From an uncultured Alcaligenaceae bacterium (lineage in GTDB: Bacteria; Pseudomonadota; Gammaproteobacteria; Burkholderiales; Burkholderiaceae_B), in NCBI GenBank assembly GCA_937952975.1, contig CALFXX010000049.1, positions 1 through 64,000 on the forward strand: 64,000 bases of DNA. Reading direction: 5' to 3'. A program made the position numbers and the translations under genes. Positions within the stretch are counted from its first letter, which is position 1, and each line of letters starts with the position of its first letter. A model generated the notes under the pieces. It did no database searches and was not told the origin of the DNA. It saw only the letters and a list, made by a program, of their open reading frames with translations. Positions 25,431 to 34,463 of the stretch are shown here, piece by piece.

Positions 25431-26609
25431 ATGTTTAACCCCGATTCCTTACTCTTACCGTTTTTTGACGATAGCCATCGTCAGCTACACGAGGACTTAC
25501 ACAAGTGGTCTGCACAACGATTCACCAATCGCGTACACCAAGGTAATGTCGATCAAGCCTGCATAGACCTCACACGCGCGTTAGGAAAAGCAGGCTGGCT
25601 ACGTTACTGTGTGCCAGCCCAGTATGGCGGTGCCTTGCCCGCGCTTGATTCACGCAGCTTGTGTTTGATCCGGCAAACGCTGAGCTACTACGATGGCTTA
25701 GCCGATTTTGCCTTTGTCATGGCGGGTTTAGGTAGCGGGCCAATCTCGTTATTTGGCTCTGATCATCTCAAAGAAAAATATCTACCCAAGGTTGCCACTG
25801 GAGAACTGATCGCAGCGTTTGCCTTGTCTGAACCTGACGCAGGCTCTGACGTTGCTGCCATGACGACACGCGCGACGCGCACAGCTTCAGGCTATCGCCT
25901 CAATGGCGTGAAAACCTGGATCTCAAACGCTGACATCGCAGATTTTTATATTGTGTTTGCTCGCGTTGAGGGTGACGAAGCTGAAGGCGTCACAGCCTTT
26001 GTGGTGGATGCGAAGACACATGGCTTAAACGTCAGCGAGCGCTTTGACGTCATCGCGGCACACCCGATCGGCAGCCTGACCTTCACTGACTGCGAGATCC
26101 CGGCTTCGCAACGCTTAGCCCTGCCCGGCCAGGGTTTTAAAGTCGCAATGCAAAATCTTGATGTGTTCAGAGCCTCGGTAGGTGCGGCGGCCCTAGGCTT
26201 TGCCGAGATCGCTCTGGATATGGGTATCAGTCGCGCCACCACACGCCCAATGTTTGGCGCGATGTTGTCGGATTTGCAGATGACACAGGGCGCCATTGGC
26301 GATATGTGCACAGAAATCGATGCGGCCACGCTATTGATCTATCGCGCAGCCTGGGAGCGCGATGTCTTACAACGCCGCACCACAAAATCCGCAGCGATGG
26401 CGAAGATGTTTGCCACTGAAGCTGCCCAGCGCGTGATCGACCGCTGCGTGCAGTTGCACGGTGGCTTGGGTGTGCGAGTCGGTCATCCGCTTGAAATGTT
26501 ATATCGTGAAATTAGGGCATTACGTATTTATGAAGGCGCGACCGAAGTCCAACAAGTCATCATCGCGCGCGAAACACTTAAAAATAAAACCTCAGGAGCA
26601 ATGCAATGA
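25431..26609 (+). CDS. Acyl-CoA dehydrogenase
   Basis: A 392-residue FAD enzyme. Flavin-binding EPDAGSDVAAM and GVKTWISNA in the middle domain, the C-terminal QLHGGLGVRVGHPLEMLYREIRALRIYEGATEVQQ with the catalytic glutamate in YEGATE. It would introduce a double bond into the acyl-CoA made by the preceding ligase. Zero-base spacing to the ligase and a 4-base overlap (ATGA) with the next gene show one translationally coupled unit. Confidence 0.92.
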   Translation: MFNPDSLLLPFFDDSHRQLHEDLHKWSAQRFTNRVHQGNVDQACIDLTRALGKAGWLRYCVPAQYGGALPALDSRSLCLIRQTLSYYDGLADFAFVMAGLGSGPISLFGSDHLKEKYLPKVATGELIAAFALSEPDAGSDVAAMTTRATRTASGYRLNGVKTWISNADIADFYIVFARVEGDEAEGVTAFVVDAKTHGLNVSERFDVIAAHPIGSLTFTDCEIPASQRLALPGQGFKVAMQNLDVFRASVGAAALGFAEIALDMGISRATTRPMFGAMLSDLQMTQGAIGDMCTEIDAATLLIYRAAWERDVLQRRTTKSAAMAKMFATEAAQRVIDRCVQLHGGLGVRVGHPLEMLYREIRALRIYEGATEVQQVIIARETLKNKTSGAMQ

Positions 26610-28168
26610 ACGGTTCAGAAGCAATGGTGCACACCCTTCTTGAGGGTGAAGTCGATGTTTGTTTTGCCAACCCTGGCACCTCTGAAATGCATTTTGTTTC
26701 AGCACTTGACCGGGCTCCAGGCATGCGTTGCGTGCTGGGCTTATTTGAAGGCGTGGTCAGTGGCGCTGCCGATGGTTACTACCGTATGGCTGAAAAACCC
26801 GCTGCAACGCTCTTGCATCTAGGACCCGGGTTAGGCAATGCGCTGGCCAATATTCACAATGCCAAGCGCGCGTACTCGGGCATGGTCAATATCGTCGGGC
26901 AGCATGCGCTGGATCATATCCATAACAATGCGCCGCTGAACTCTGACGTTGAAGCGGTGGCTCGCCCGATGTCAAACTGGGTCAAGACCACCATGTCGGC
27001 CACTGCAGCGCCCTTAGACACTGCTGAGGCGATTTCACAAGCGCGCAGCACACCTGGGCGCATCGCCACCCTCGTGTTGCCAGCCAACTGTGCTTGGGAG
27101 CCTTCTGACCCAGGCCACTATTCAACCGCGCCTGCGCAAACTGCCGCGGCACCGTTGACGGATACCGTGCTGGCCTTAGCCCGCTTGTTGTCTGATCGCA
27201 AGACGGCCGAAGCCACCACTCTGTTACTGGGTGGGCCTGCCTTACGTGCCAACGCCGCAACGCTGGCGGGCAAAATTGCCGCGCATACGGGCTGTAAATT
27301 GGCCTCAGAGCCACGCAACCCGCGTATGGAACGTGGCCGCGGTCGGGTCAATATTGCGCCACTGCCTTTTCCAGTAGACGGTGCGGTCGCAATGATCAAA
27401 GATGCCAAGCATCTGGTGCTAGTGGGTAGCGCGCCACCCGTGGCATTTTTTGCCTATCCCAACAAGCCACGCATGATCAAGCAACCCGATTGTGAAATTC
27501 ACACCTTGGCCACGCTGACGCATGACATTGAAGCCAGCCTGCAAGCACTGGTGGATGCCTTGGGTGCACAGAACACCGCCCCCGCACAGTTATCAACGGG
27601 GCCCATCATCACTGACCTGCCCACTGGCACGCCCTCTGTTGAACACTTTGGCGCCATCATCGCGGCCACCTTGCCCGAAAACGCCATCATGGTTGACGAG
27701 GCTGTGACCTCGGGTCGTCAATTTGCCAAGACCTTGCCGCAAGCGGCTCCGCACGATTGCATTGATATCACGGGCGGCGCCATCGGCTGGGGCTTGTCGG
27801 CCGCGGTCGGCGCCGCAGTCGCCTGCCCTGATCGCAAAGTGTTTGCCTTTATTGGTGACGGCAGCGCAATGTATACCGTGCAAGCCCTCTGGACCATGGC
27901 ACGCGAAAATCTTGATGTGACGGTCGTGATTTTTGCCAATCGTTCGTACCGCATCTTGCGCGGCGAGCTCGCCAACATGGGCGGCCCCGAAGCGGGTGAC
28001 AACGCCAAACGCATGCTTGACCTTGATCGCCCATTCTTAGATTGGGTCTCGCTGGCAAAAGGGCACGGCGTCGCAGGTACACAAGTCACAACTCTTGAAG
28101 GCTTTGCCAATGCAATGCGTATTGCTGCTAAAGAGAAAGGGCCACGCCTGATTGAACTGGTGTTTTGA
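26606..28168 (+). CDS. Thiamine-diphosphate enzyme (acetolactate synthase large-subunit-like / benzoylformate-decarboxylase-like)
   Basis: A 520-residue ThDP enzyme. N-terminal domain FANPGTSEMHFVSALD and FEGVVSGAADGYYRMA with the catalytic glutamate; C-terminal ThDP-metal motif starting GDGSAMYTVQALWTMA and ending NRSY. It lacks the quinone/FAD features of acetolactate synthase and is shorter (E. coli IlvB about 560), so a 2-oxo-acid decarboxylase or C-C lyase is more likely than valine/isoleucine synthesis. It is the third gene of the ligase - dehydrogenase - lyase unit. Confidence 0.85.
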   Translation: MNGSEAMVHTLLEGEVDVCFANPGTSEMHFVSALDRAPGMRCVLGLFEGVVSGAADGYYRMAEKPAATLLHLGPGLGNALANIHNAKRAYSGMVNIVGQHALDHIHNNAPLNSDVEAVARPMSNWVKTTMSATAAPLDTAEAISQARSTPGRIATLVLPANCAWEPSDPGHYSTAPAQTAAAPLTDTVLALARLLSDRKTAEATTLLLGGPALRANAATLAGKIAAHTGCKLASEPRNPRMERGRGRVNIAPLPFPVDGAVAMIKDAKHLVLVGSAPPVAFFAYPNKPRMIKQPDCEIHTLATLTHDIEASLQALVDALGAQNTAPAQLSTGPIITDLPTGTPSVEHFGAIIAATLPENAIMVDEAVTSGRQFAKTLPQAAPHDCIDITGGAIGWGLSAAVGAAVACPDRKVFAFIGDGSAMYTVQALWTMARENLDVTVVIFANRSYRILRGELANMGGPEAGDNAKRMLDLDRPFLDWVSLAKGHGVAGTQVTTLEGFANAMRIAAKEKGPRLIELVF

Positions 28169-28298
28169 GGCTTGATGATTACCTTAAGCTGCTTCGTATC
28201 ACGACGACATGAAGCAGCACCACTCAATAAAAATTTCAAATTCTTTATTTAGCTGACAACCTTTTAAAACTCTTTTCTAAAAACACGAGACTAAAAAT

Positions 28299-29357
28299 AT
28301 GAAATGCTACTGCGTCGTGAATTTTCGTGAAGCCCTCGAACTAATCGAGACCCAAACACCTGAGCCGACCGGCACCGAAGTGCTGGTGCAGGTGCGCGCG
28401 GCTGGCGTGTGTCACAGCGACATCCATTTTTGGGAAGGCGGTTACGACCTGGGTAATGGCCGTACGCTGTCACTGAAAGATCGTGGCATCAAATTGCCGA
28501 TGACCATGGGACACGAAACTGCAGGCACTGTGGTCGCGCTGGGCCCACAAGCCTCGGGCGTTGAAAAAGGCCGTAACTATTTGGTGTACCCGTGGATTGG
28601 TTGCCGCCAGTGCCCCGCTTGTTTAGATCAACTCGAAAATCATTGCGCGAATCCACAGTACTTGGGCGTACATCGCCCCGGTGGCTACGCTGACCACATC
28701 ATGGTTCCTGATGCGCGTTATTTGATTGATATCGGTGATCTTGACCCCGCAGCGATTGCGCCTTATGCCTGCTCTGGGATCACGACCTACAGCGCACTCA
28801 ATAAGATCGGTGCCAGCCTTTATCAGAAGCATCCCATCGTGATCATGGGTGCTGGTGGCTTGGGCCTCATGTGCTTGGCCTTAGTCAAAGCCTTAAACGG
28901 CGTAGGCGCAATTGTGGTGGATATCGACCCCGTCAAACGTCAAGCCGCGCTTGACGCCGGTGCCTTGGCTGCGATTGATGGCGCCGCACCCGATGCCGCG
29001 CAACAAATCATTGCAGCAAACGGCGGCAAACTGTTACAAGGCATCGTGGATTTGGTGGGTGCCCCCTCAACCACTGAGCTTGGTTTTAACGTCATGATCA
29101 AAGGCGGCAAGCTGGTGATCGTCGGCTTGTTTGGTGGCGCTGCACCCTGGCCAATTGCCTTCATCCCGATGAAAGCCGCGCAAATTTTGGGCAGCTACAC
29201 CGGCTCGCTTCAAGAGATGCGTGATCTGCTGCAGTTGGTGAAAGACGGCAAGATCACACCAATTCCTGTACATAAGCATCCGCTTGCCGATGCAGACAAG
29301 GTGTTGACGTCATTGCGTCAAGGCAAGGTAACGGGTCGGGCGGTGTTGACTGCGTAA
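28299..29357 (+). CDS. Zinc-dependent alcohol dehydrogenase (MDR family)
   Basis: A 352-residue medium-chain dehydrogenase. Catalytic zinc ligands in VCHSDIHFWEGG and MGHETAGTV, structural-zinc cysteines in GCRQCPACLDQLENHC, and the Rossmann motif GAGGLGLMCL near residue 185. It may oxidise an alcohol to the aldehyde, or act on the aldehyde made by the ThDP enzyme. It is 130 bases downstream of that gene, with a weak hairpin (28188-28218) between, so it may have its own promoter. ATG at 28299 lies within a 14-base-periodic AT-rich stretch. Confidence 0.93.
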   Translation: MKCYCVVNFREALELIETQTPEPTGTEVLVQVRAAGVCHSDIHFWEGGYDLGNGRTLSLKDRGIKLPMTMGHETAGTVVALGPQASGVEKGRNYLVYPWIGCRQCPACLDQLENHCANPQYLGVHRPGGYADHIMVPDARYLIDIGDLDPAAIAPYACSGITTYSALNKIGASLYQKHPIVIMGAGGLGLMCLALVKALNGVGAIVVDIDPVKRQAALDAGALAAIDGAAPDAAQQIIAANGGKLLQGIVDLVGAPSTTELGFNVMIKGGKLVIVGLFGGAAPWPIAFIPMKAAQILGSYTGSLQEMRDLLQLVKDGKITPIPVHKHPLADADKVLTSLRQGKVTGRAVLTA

Positions 29358-29369
29358 GCGCTTAGTAGA

Positions 29370-29392
29370 GGCGCGAAGGCTTACTTCGCGCC
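29370..29392. terminator. Dyad between the convergent alcohol dehydrogenase and recO genes
   Basis: Perfect 9-base arms GGCGCGAAG and CTTCGCGCC around GCTTA. The right arm overlaps the last codons of recO. No T-run follows, so it is probably a bidirectional transcript end of weak intrinsic type. Confidence 0.55.
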
Positions 29393-29980
29393 TTGATACC
29401 GCTGCAACGCCAACAATACCTGTCGGGTAGCCAGCGGCTTACCCGCCAAATGCTCTGCTAAACGCGCTCGCAGCGAAGCGCGTAGTGCGGGCTCTTGCTT
29501 GGCGTCATCAAAATCGGGCAAGGCGGCCTCGACCCCATAGCCGGTCTCTTGCAGCAACACCCATTCAAACTTGCGTAACGCACCGGCTGCAGGCGAGCCT
29601 GTTGCCAGGCTTTGCAAGGCCATCACGTAGGCATCAAATAAACGTGGGTGTGGATCTTCGTGCGGCAATAAACGAAACAAGAGCTCGTTCATGTACCAGC
29701 ACGACATCATCGCGGGGCCCTGTATCGCGTGCACGCCCGCACATTCAGCACGCGTCAGCGTTTTGATTTCACTGGCACCCGTCCAGGATAGCAACAGAGG
29801 CTGAAATAAGGACAGCGCCGGCCGCAAGACCGAGTGTGGGCGCTTGGCACCCTTTGCCACCATGCTGACCCAGCCATGATCGCGTGAAAACGCTTGAACA
29901 ATCAGAGAGGTTTCTCGCCAGGCCGTTGCATGCAATACATAGCCTGGGGTTTCGTGTACGCGCGCAGCGCGTTTACTCAT
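29381..29980 (-). CDS. recO: DNA repair protein RecO (short form)
   Basis: A 199-residue RecO. The OB-fold N-terminus YVLHATAWRETSLIVQAFSRDHG and the segment KGAKRPHSVLRPALSLFQPLLLSW are diagnostic. RecO loads RecA on SSB-coated DNA together with RecR. E. coli RecO is 242 residues; here the C-terminal part is shorter and the zinc-finger cysteines seen in some RecO proteins are absent. The start overlaps the end of era by 8 bases. It is the last gene of the lepA - lepB - rnc - era - recO unit. Confidence 0.9.
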   Translation of the reverse strand: MSKRAARVHETPGYVLHATAWRETSLIVQAFSRDHGWVSMVAKGAKRPHSVLRPALSLFQPLLLSWTGASEIKTLTRAECAGVHAIQGPAMMSCWYMNELLFRLLPHEDPHPRLFDAYVMALQSLATGSPAAGALRKFEWVLLQETGYGVEAALPDFDDAKQEPALRASLRARLAEHLAGKPLATRQVLLALQRYQGAK

Positions 29981-30863
29981 AGCCTAGATCGCGTAGGCTG
30001 CCCTCTTTTTCGGCCCAGCCTTTTTTGACCTTGATGTATACCTCAAGGTGTATCGGTTTATCCAATAACTTGGCAATATCTTGGCGGGCTTCTGAAGCAA
30101 TGCGCTTCATGTGGCTGCCGCCGACCCCCAGCAAAATCGGCTTGTGACTATCGCGCTCAACAATCACACAGGCTGCCACGTGCACGCCCTTGTCGGTTTC
30201 TTCCCACTGCTCGATCATGACGGTACAGCCGTAAGGCAATTCATCACCCACCAAGCGAAAGATTTTTTCGCGAATGAGCTCAGAAGCAATAAATCGAATC
30301 GGCCTGTCAGTCAGCGTATCGGCATCAAAATAGGCTTCGTTTTCGGGTAAGCGCTTAGCCACTTCATCGAGCAACTGATCAAGCTGATGTTTTTTAGTTG
30401 AGCTGACTGGTACCACTGCATCAAATTGATACTGAGACGCAATTTTTGCCACGAAGGGGTAAAGTTCATCGCGGTTTTTAAGCTGATCAATCTTGCTAAT
30501 CACCAATATCGTGCGGGCTGGGTCATGTAATAGTGACAACAACTTGGCATCACCAGGCGACCACTTGCCTGCCTCAACCACAAACAACACCACATCCACA
30601 CCCGCTAAGGTTTGCGTCACCACGCGATTCATCATGCGGTTCATGGTGCCACCGTGACGGGTTTGAAACCCAGGTGTGTCGACAAACACAAATTGCTCGT
30701 GCTCGCGCGTGAGTACACCCTGAATACGGTGACGCGTGGTTTGTGCCTTACGCGACACGATGGTGATTTTGCTACCGATTAAAGCGTTGGTCAGAGTAGA
30801 TTTACCAACGTTAGGGCGCCCGACTACTGCGATAAAACCACAGCGATATGCTGTTTCTGTCAT
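29973..30863 (-). CDS. era: GTPase Era
   Basis: A 296-residue GTPase needed for 16S rRNA maturation and 30S assembly. G1 GRPNVGKST, G2-G3 with VDTPGFQTRHGG, G4 ISKIDQLKN, then the KH domain at the C-terminus with GVGGSHMKRIASEARQDI. It overlaps rnc by 4 bases and recO by 8 bases, the classic rnc-era-recO operon order. Length equals E. coli Era (301). Confidence 0.97.
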   Translation of the reverse strand: MTETAYRCGFIAVVGRPNVGKSTLTNALIGSKITIVSRKAQTTRHRIQGVLTREHEQFVFVDTPGFQTRHGGTMNRMMNRVVTQTLAGVDVVLFVVEAGKWSPGDAKLLSLLHDPARTILVISKIDQLKNRDELYPFVAKIASQYQFDAVVPVSSTKKHQLDQLLDEVAKRLPENEAYFDADTLTDRPIRFIASELIREKIFRLVGDELPYGCTVMIEQWEETDKGVHVAACVIVERDSHKPILLGVGGSHMKRIASEARQDIAKLLDKPIHLEVYIKVKKGWAEKEGSLRDLGYE

Positions 30864-31618
30864 TTAAGCTCCTGGGCAACCGCAACCGGCAGCGTGAGTT
30901 GTGCCGTTTTGCGCGCCCGGGTTGAACGCTTTTTAGCGGGGGCTGGGCTCGCTGCCTCAGCCGCAACAAGTGCAAGTTTTGCTGCCGACTGTTCGGCGGC
31001 ACGACGACTGGCACCTGCGGCCACCACTTTGATATCAAGCACCGGAACCGAGCACTCGACTTCAAACTGCTGACTATGCGCCGCGCCATGGGTGGCGACG
31101 ACACTGTATACGGGTAACGCGTACTGACGACTTTGCAAAAACTCTTGCAGCAGGGTTTTGGCGTCTTTACCTAGGGTTAACGGATCAACGCTAGCCAAGA
31201 TCGGAACATACAGGCGCTCAATTAACTGCTGAGCTGCCACATAGCCGCCATCTAAAAACACTGCAGCCAAAATCGCTTCAAAGGTGTCCGCTAAAATCGA
31301 AGGCCGTCTGAACCCACCGCTTTTAAGCTCGCCTTCGCCTAAGCGTAAGTATTTTGACAGTTCAAGCTTTTGCGCAATTTCAGCGAGCGAGGCTTGCTTG
31401 ACTAAGTTTGCCCTGACACGCGAGAGATCGCCTTCATCGAGCGTACCGTAATGGCTAAACAACAGCGCCGAGACCGAAACACTTAGTACCGAGTCACCTA
31501 AAAACTCAAGCCGCTCGTTGTGACGCGCGCCATGGCTACGGTGCGTCAACGCCTGCTCAAGCAAAGCAGGTTTGGCAAACTGATATCCAAGCGAGGTCTC
31601 AAGTGCAGAGGGTGACAT
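30860..31618 (-). CDS. rnc: Ribonuclease III
   Basis: A 252-residue double-strand-specific RNase. The signature NERLEFLGDSVLSV (residues about 35-48) carries the metal-binding acids, followed by the DTFEAILAAVFLDGG motif and a dsRNA-binding domain from about residue 155 (DAKTLLQEFLQ ... ARRAAEQSAAKLAL). A lysine/alanine-rich tail of about 25 residues follows. The ATG at 31618 has no visible ribosome site; an in-frame TTG 6 bases upstream is less likely. Confidence 0.95.
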   Translation of the reverse strand: MSPSALETSLGYQFAKPALLEQALTHRSHGARHNERLEFLGDSVLSVSVSALLFSHYGTLDEGDLSRVRANLVKQASLAEIAQKLELSKYLRLGEGELKSGGFRRPSILADTFEAILAAVFLDGGYVAAQQLIERLYVPILASVDPLTLGKDAKTLLQEFLQSRQYALPVYSVVATHGAAHSQQFEVECSVPVLDIKVVAAGASRRAAEQSAAKLALVAAEAASPAPAKKRSTRARKTAQLTLPVAVAQELK

Positions 31619-31657
31619 GAACAAACAATAATTAGCAGTGACTAAAACAATATGAAC

Positions 31658-32545
31658 TTAGTAAAAGCGACCGATGCGGCTCAGGTGGCTAAAGTTCATC
31701 CAAATAAAAAAAGCTTTTCCGACGATATTGGCCTCGGGGACAAAACCCCAGTAACGACTATCCAAACTGTTATCGCGATTGTCACCCATCATAAAGTAAA
31801 CGCCCGCCGGAACGGTGCATCGCACACCATTTCTAAGGTATTCACATTTTTCACGATACGGAAAGTTTGTAATGGGTCCTATTTCTTGCGATCGTCGCTC
31901 ATCAAGCAATATTTGGTGATTTTTTTCGCCCAGTTGTTCAGAAAACTGTGCCGTATATGAGACACGGTCTGGCTCAAAATACTGACCATCAGCCGTTCTA
32001 AGAATTTCTTTACCGTTGATGAACAGCTTTTTATCAAGATAAGCCAGTTGGTCTCCCGGCAAACCAACCACCCGTTTGATGTAATCCACCGAAGGATCAA
32101 CCGGATAGCGAAACACCATCACATCACCACGCGCAGGCTCGCCTAGCGGAATAATTTTTTTATCAATGACCGGCAAACGCAAGCCATAGGTGAATTTATT
32201 GACCAGAATCAAGTCACCTGACTGAAGCGTAGGCAGCATCGAGCCTGACGGAATACGAAACGGCTCGACAATGAACGAGCGCAACACAAACACAAACAAA
32301 ATAACCGGAAAGAAACTAACGCCGTACTCAACCCACCAAGGCACATGGCCGACCTCAGTGCGGATTTGCTCTTCGCGATTTTGCACCTCAGCGTGAGGCA
32401 GGCTTGCCCAGCTAGGTCGTGCCAAGGCTAAGGCTTCGGCTACACGACGTTGACGCGCCGGACGCAACGAAAACTTATCCAGGGCATACACCACCCCCGT
32501 GACAAGCATCAGCACGAAGAGTATCAGGGCAAAATTCCAGCTCAT
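31658..32545 (-). CDS. lepB: Signal peptidase I
   Basis: A 295-residue membrane-anchored Ser-Lys protease that cleaves export signals. One membrane segment at residues 4-22 and a second near 78-95. Box B RIPSGSMLPTL has the catalytic serine, box D VDYIKRVVGLPGD the catalytic lysine, and box E GDNRDNSLDSRYWG closes the fold. It sits between lepA and rnc as in other Betaproteobacteria; stop-to-start spacing to rnc is about 40 bases. Confidence 0.96.
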   Translation of the reverse strand: MSWNFALILFVLMLVTGVVYALDKFSLRPARQRRVAEALALARPSWASLPHAEVQNREEQIRTEVGHVPWWVEYGVSFFPVILFVFVLRSFIVEPFRIPSGSMLPTLQSGDLILVNKFTYGLRLPVIDKKIIPLGEPARGDVMVFRYPVDPSVDYIKRVVGLPGDQLAYLDKKLFINGKEILRTADGQYFEPDRVSYTAQFSEQLGEKNHQILLDERRSQEIGPITNFPYREKCEYLRNGVRCTVPAGVYFMMGDNRDNSLDSRYWGFVPEANIVGKAFFIWMNFSHLSRIGRFY

Positions 32546-32566
32546 CAGCTCGGCCTTGTAGAAAGA

Positions 32567-34360
32567 TTATTTATCATCAACTTGCAAGATCGCTAAGAAC
32601 GCCTCTTGGGGGATCTCGACGCTACCCACTTGCTTCATGCGTTTTTTACCGGCTTTTTGTTTTTCAAGCAGCTTTTTCTTGCGGCTGATGTCACCGCCGT
32701 AACATTTAGCCAACACGTTTTTGCGCAAGGCTTTGACGTTTTCGCGGGCGATGATCTCGGCGCCGATTGCTGCCTGAATCGCCACGTCATACATTTGACG
32801 CGGGATCAGTTCGCGCATGCGCGCCACCACATCACGCGCGCGATAACGTGCGTTTGAGCGATGGCAAATGTTTGACAGCGCATCAACCTTATCGGTGTTG
32901 ATTAAGAGGTCAACCTTTACAACATCGGCAGAACGATATTCTTTAAATTCGTAATCCATCGAGGCATAGCCTCGCGATACTGACTTTAATTTGTCAAAGA
33001 AATCGAGCACGATTTCAGCCAACGGCATTTCGTAGTGCAAATGCACCTGACGGCCGTGGTACGTCATATCCAATTGCTGACCGCGCTTGTTATTGCATAG
33101 CGTCATCACCGGGCCCACGTATTCTTGGGGCATAAACAAGGTGATTGTCACGATCGGTTCGCGAATTTCAAGATACTGTCCAACGTCGGGCATACGCGAG
33201 GGGCTTTCAATCTGGATCACACTGTTATCGCGCAACACCACCTCGTACACCACCGAGGGTGCAGTCGTGATGATATCCATATCAAATTCACGCTCAAGGC
33301 GTTCTTGCACGATCTCCATGTGCAACAACCCCAAAAAGCCGCAACGAAAGCCAAAGCCAAGCGCCTGCGACACCTCAGGTTCGTACATCAACGAAGAATC
33401 GTTGAGTTTGAGTTTTTCGAGTGAATCGCGCAGCTGATCGTATTCGCTACTTTCAACCGGATACAACCCGGCAAACACCTGAGGTTTGACTTCTTTAAAC
33501 CCAGGTAAGGCCTGGGCCGCAGGCTTGGCTAACAGCGTAATCGTGTCGCCAACCTTGGCATCAGCAAGTTCTTTGATGCCGGCAATCACAAACCCCACCT
33601 CACCCGCGGACAAATGAGGCCGCGCCTGTGATTTAGGGGTGAACACACCTGTTTGCTCGACCAGATGGACAGCACCGGTTGCCATAAAAGAAATTTTATC
33701 TTTGGGCTTGAGCACGCCGTTGACCACACGCACCAGCATGACCACGCCAACGTAATTATCAAACCACGAATCGATAATCAACGCTTGCAACGGCTCTGAG
33801 GCGTCACCTTTTGGGGCAGGAATACGAGCCACAACAGCCTCGAGGATCTCATCAATGCCCATGCCAGTTTTGGCGCTAGCCAGAATAGCCTCTGAGGCGT
33901 CAATGCCAATCACTTCTTCGACTTCAGCACGGGCACTTTCAGGATCGGCCGACGGCAAATCCATTTTATTTAAGACAGGCACGACCTCAACGCCAAGTTC
34001 GATCGCGGTGTAGCAATTGGCAACCGTTTGCGCTTCGACACCTTGCGAGGCATCGACCACTAATAACGCCCCCTCGCAGGCTGACAACGAACGACTCACC
34101 TCGTACGAGAAGTCGACGTGACCAGGGGTATCAATCAGATTGAGGTTGTAAATTTGCCCATCTGCTGCTTTGTAGTGCAACGCGGCAGTTTGCGCTTTAA
34201 TCGTGATACCGCGCTCGCGCTCGATGTCCATCGAGTCAAGCACCTGTGCAGACATTTCGCGGTCTGCCAAGCCGCCACAGCGCTGAATCAGTCGGTCGGC
34301 CAGGGTGGATTTACCGTGATCAATATGGGCAATGATCGAGAAATTGCGAATATGCTGCAT
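32567..34360 (-). CDS. lepA: Elongation factor 4 (LepA)
   Basis: A 597-residue translational GTPase. The N-terminus MQHIRNFSIIAHIDHGKSTL gives G1 directly; G3 DTPGHVDFSYEV and G4 NKMDLP follow, and the C-terminal domain has CHRSNARYRARDVVARMRELIPRQMYDVA. The start is placed at the ATG at 34358-34360 because a 48-residue upstream extension has no family counterpart; an AGGCG lies 4 bases upstream. Length matches E. coli LepA (599). Confidence 0.97.
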   Translation of the reverse strand: MQHIRNFSIIAHIDHGKSTLADRLIQRCGGLADREMSAQVLDSMDIERERGITIKAQTAALHYKAADGQIYNLNLIDTPGHVDFSYEVSRSLSACEGALLVVDASQGVEAQTVANCYTAIELGVEVVPVLNKMDLPSADPESARAEVEEVIGIDASEAILASAKTGMGIDEILEAVVARIPAPKGDASEPLQALIIDSWFDNYVGVVMLVRVVNGVLKPKDKISFMATGAVHLVEQTGVFTPKSQARPHLSAGEVGFVIAGIKELADAKVGDTITLLAKPAAQALPGFKEVKPQVFAGLYPVESSEYDQLRDSLEKLKLNDSSLMYEPEVSQALGFGFRCGFLGLLHMEIVQERLEREFDMDIITTAPSVVYEVVLRDNSVIQIESPSRMPDVGQYLEIREPIVTITLFMPQEYVGPVMTLCNNKRGQQLDMTYHGRQVHLHYEMPLAEIVLDFFDKLKSVSRGYASMDYEFKEYRSADVVKVDLLINTDKVDALSNICHRSNARYRARDVVARMRELIPRQMYDVAIQAAIGAEIIARENVKALRKNVLAKCYGGDISRKKKLLEKQKAGKKRMKQVGSVEIPQEAFLAILQVDDK

Positions 34361-34386
34361 AACGCCTAAAAAGTAAGATACCAAGC

Positions 34387-34411
34387 AAAAGGGGCGCCCT
34401 GCGCCCCTTTT
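34387..34411. terminator. Bidirectional-looking terminator between degP and lepA
   Basis: An 11-base-pair perfect stem AAAAGGGGCGC / GCGCCCCTTTT around CCT. On the minus strand it ends the degP transcript 53 bases after the stop, with TTTT as part of the stem. It separates the rpoE-degP unit from lepA. Confidence 0.85.
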
Positions 34412-34463
34412 GCGGCAAACCGCTATTCTAGCCTGTCTAGGGCTATTTAGCCGTACAAACAGC

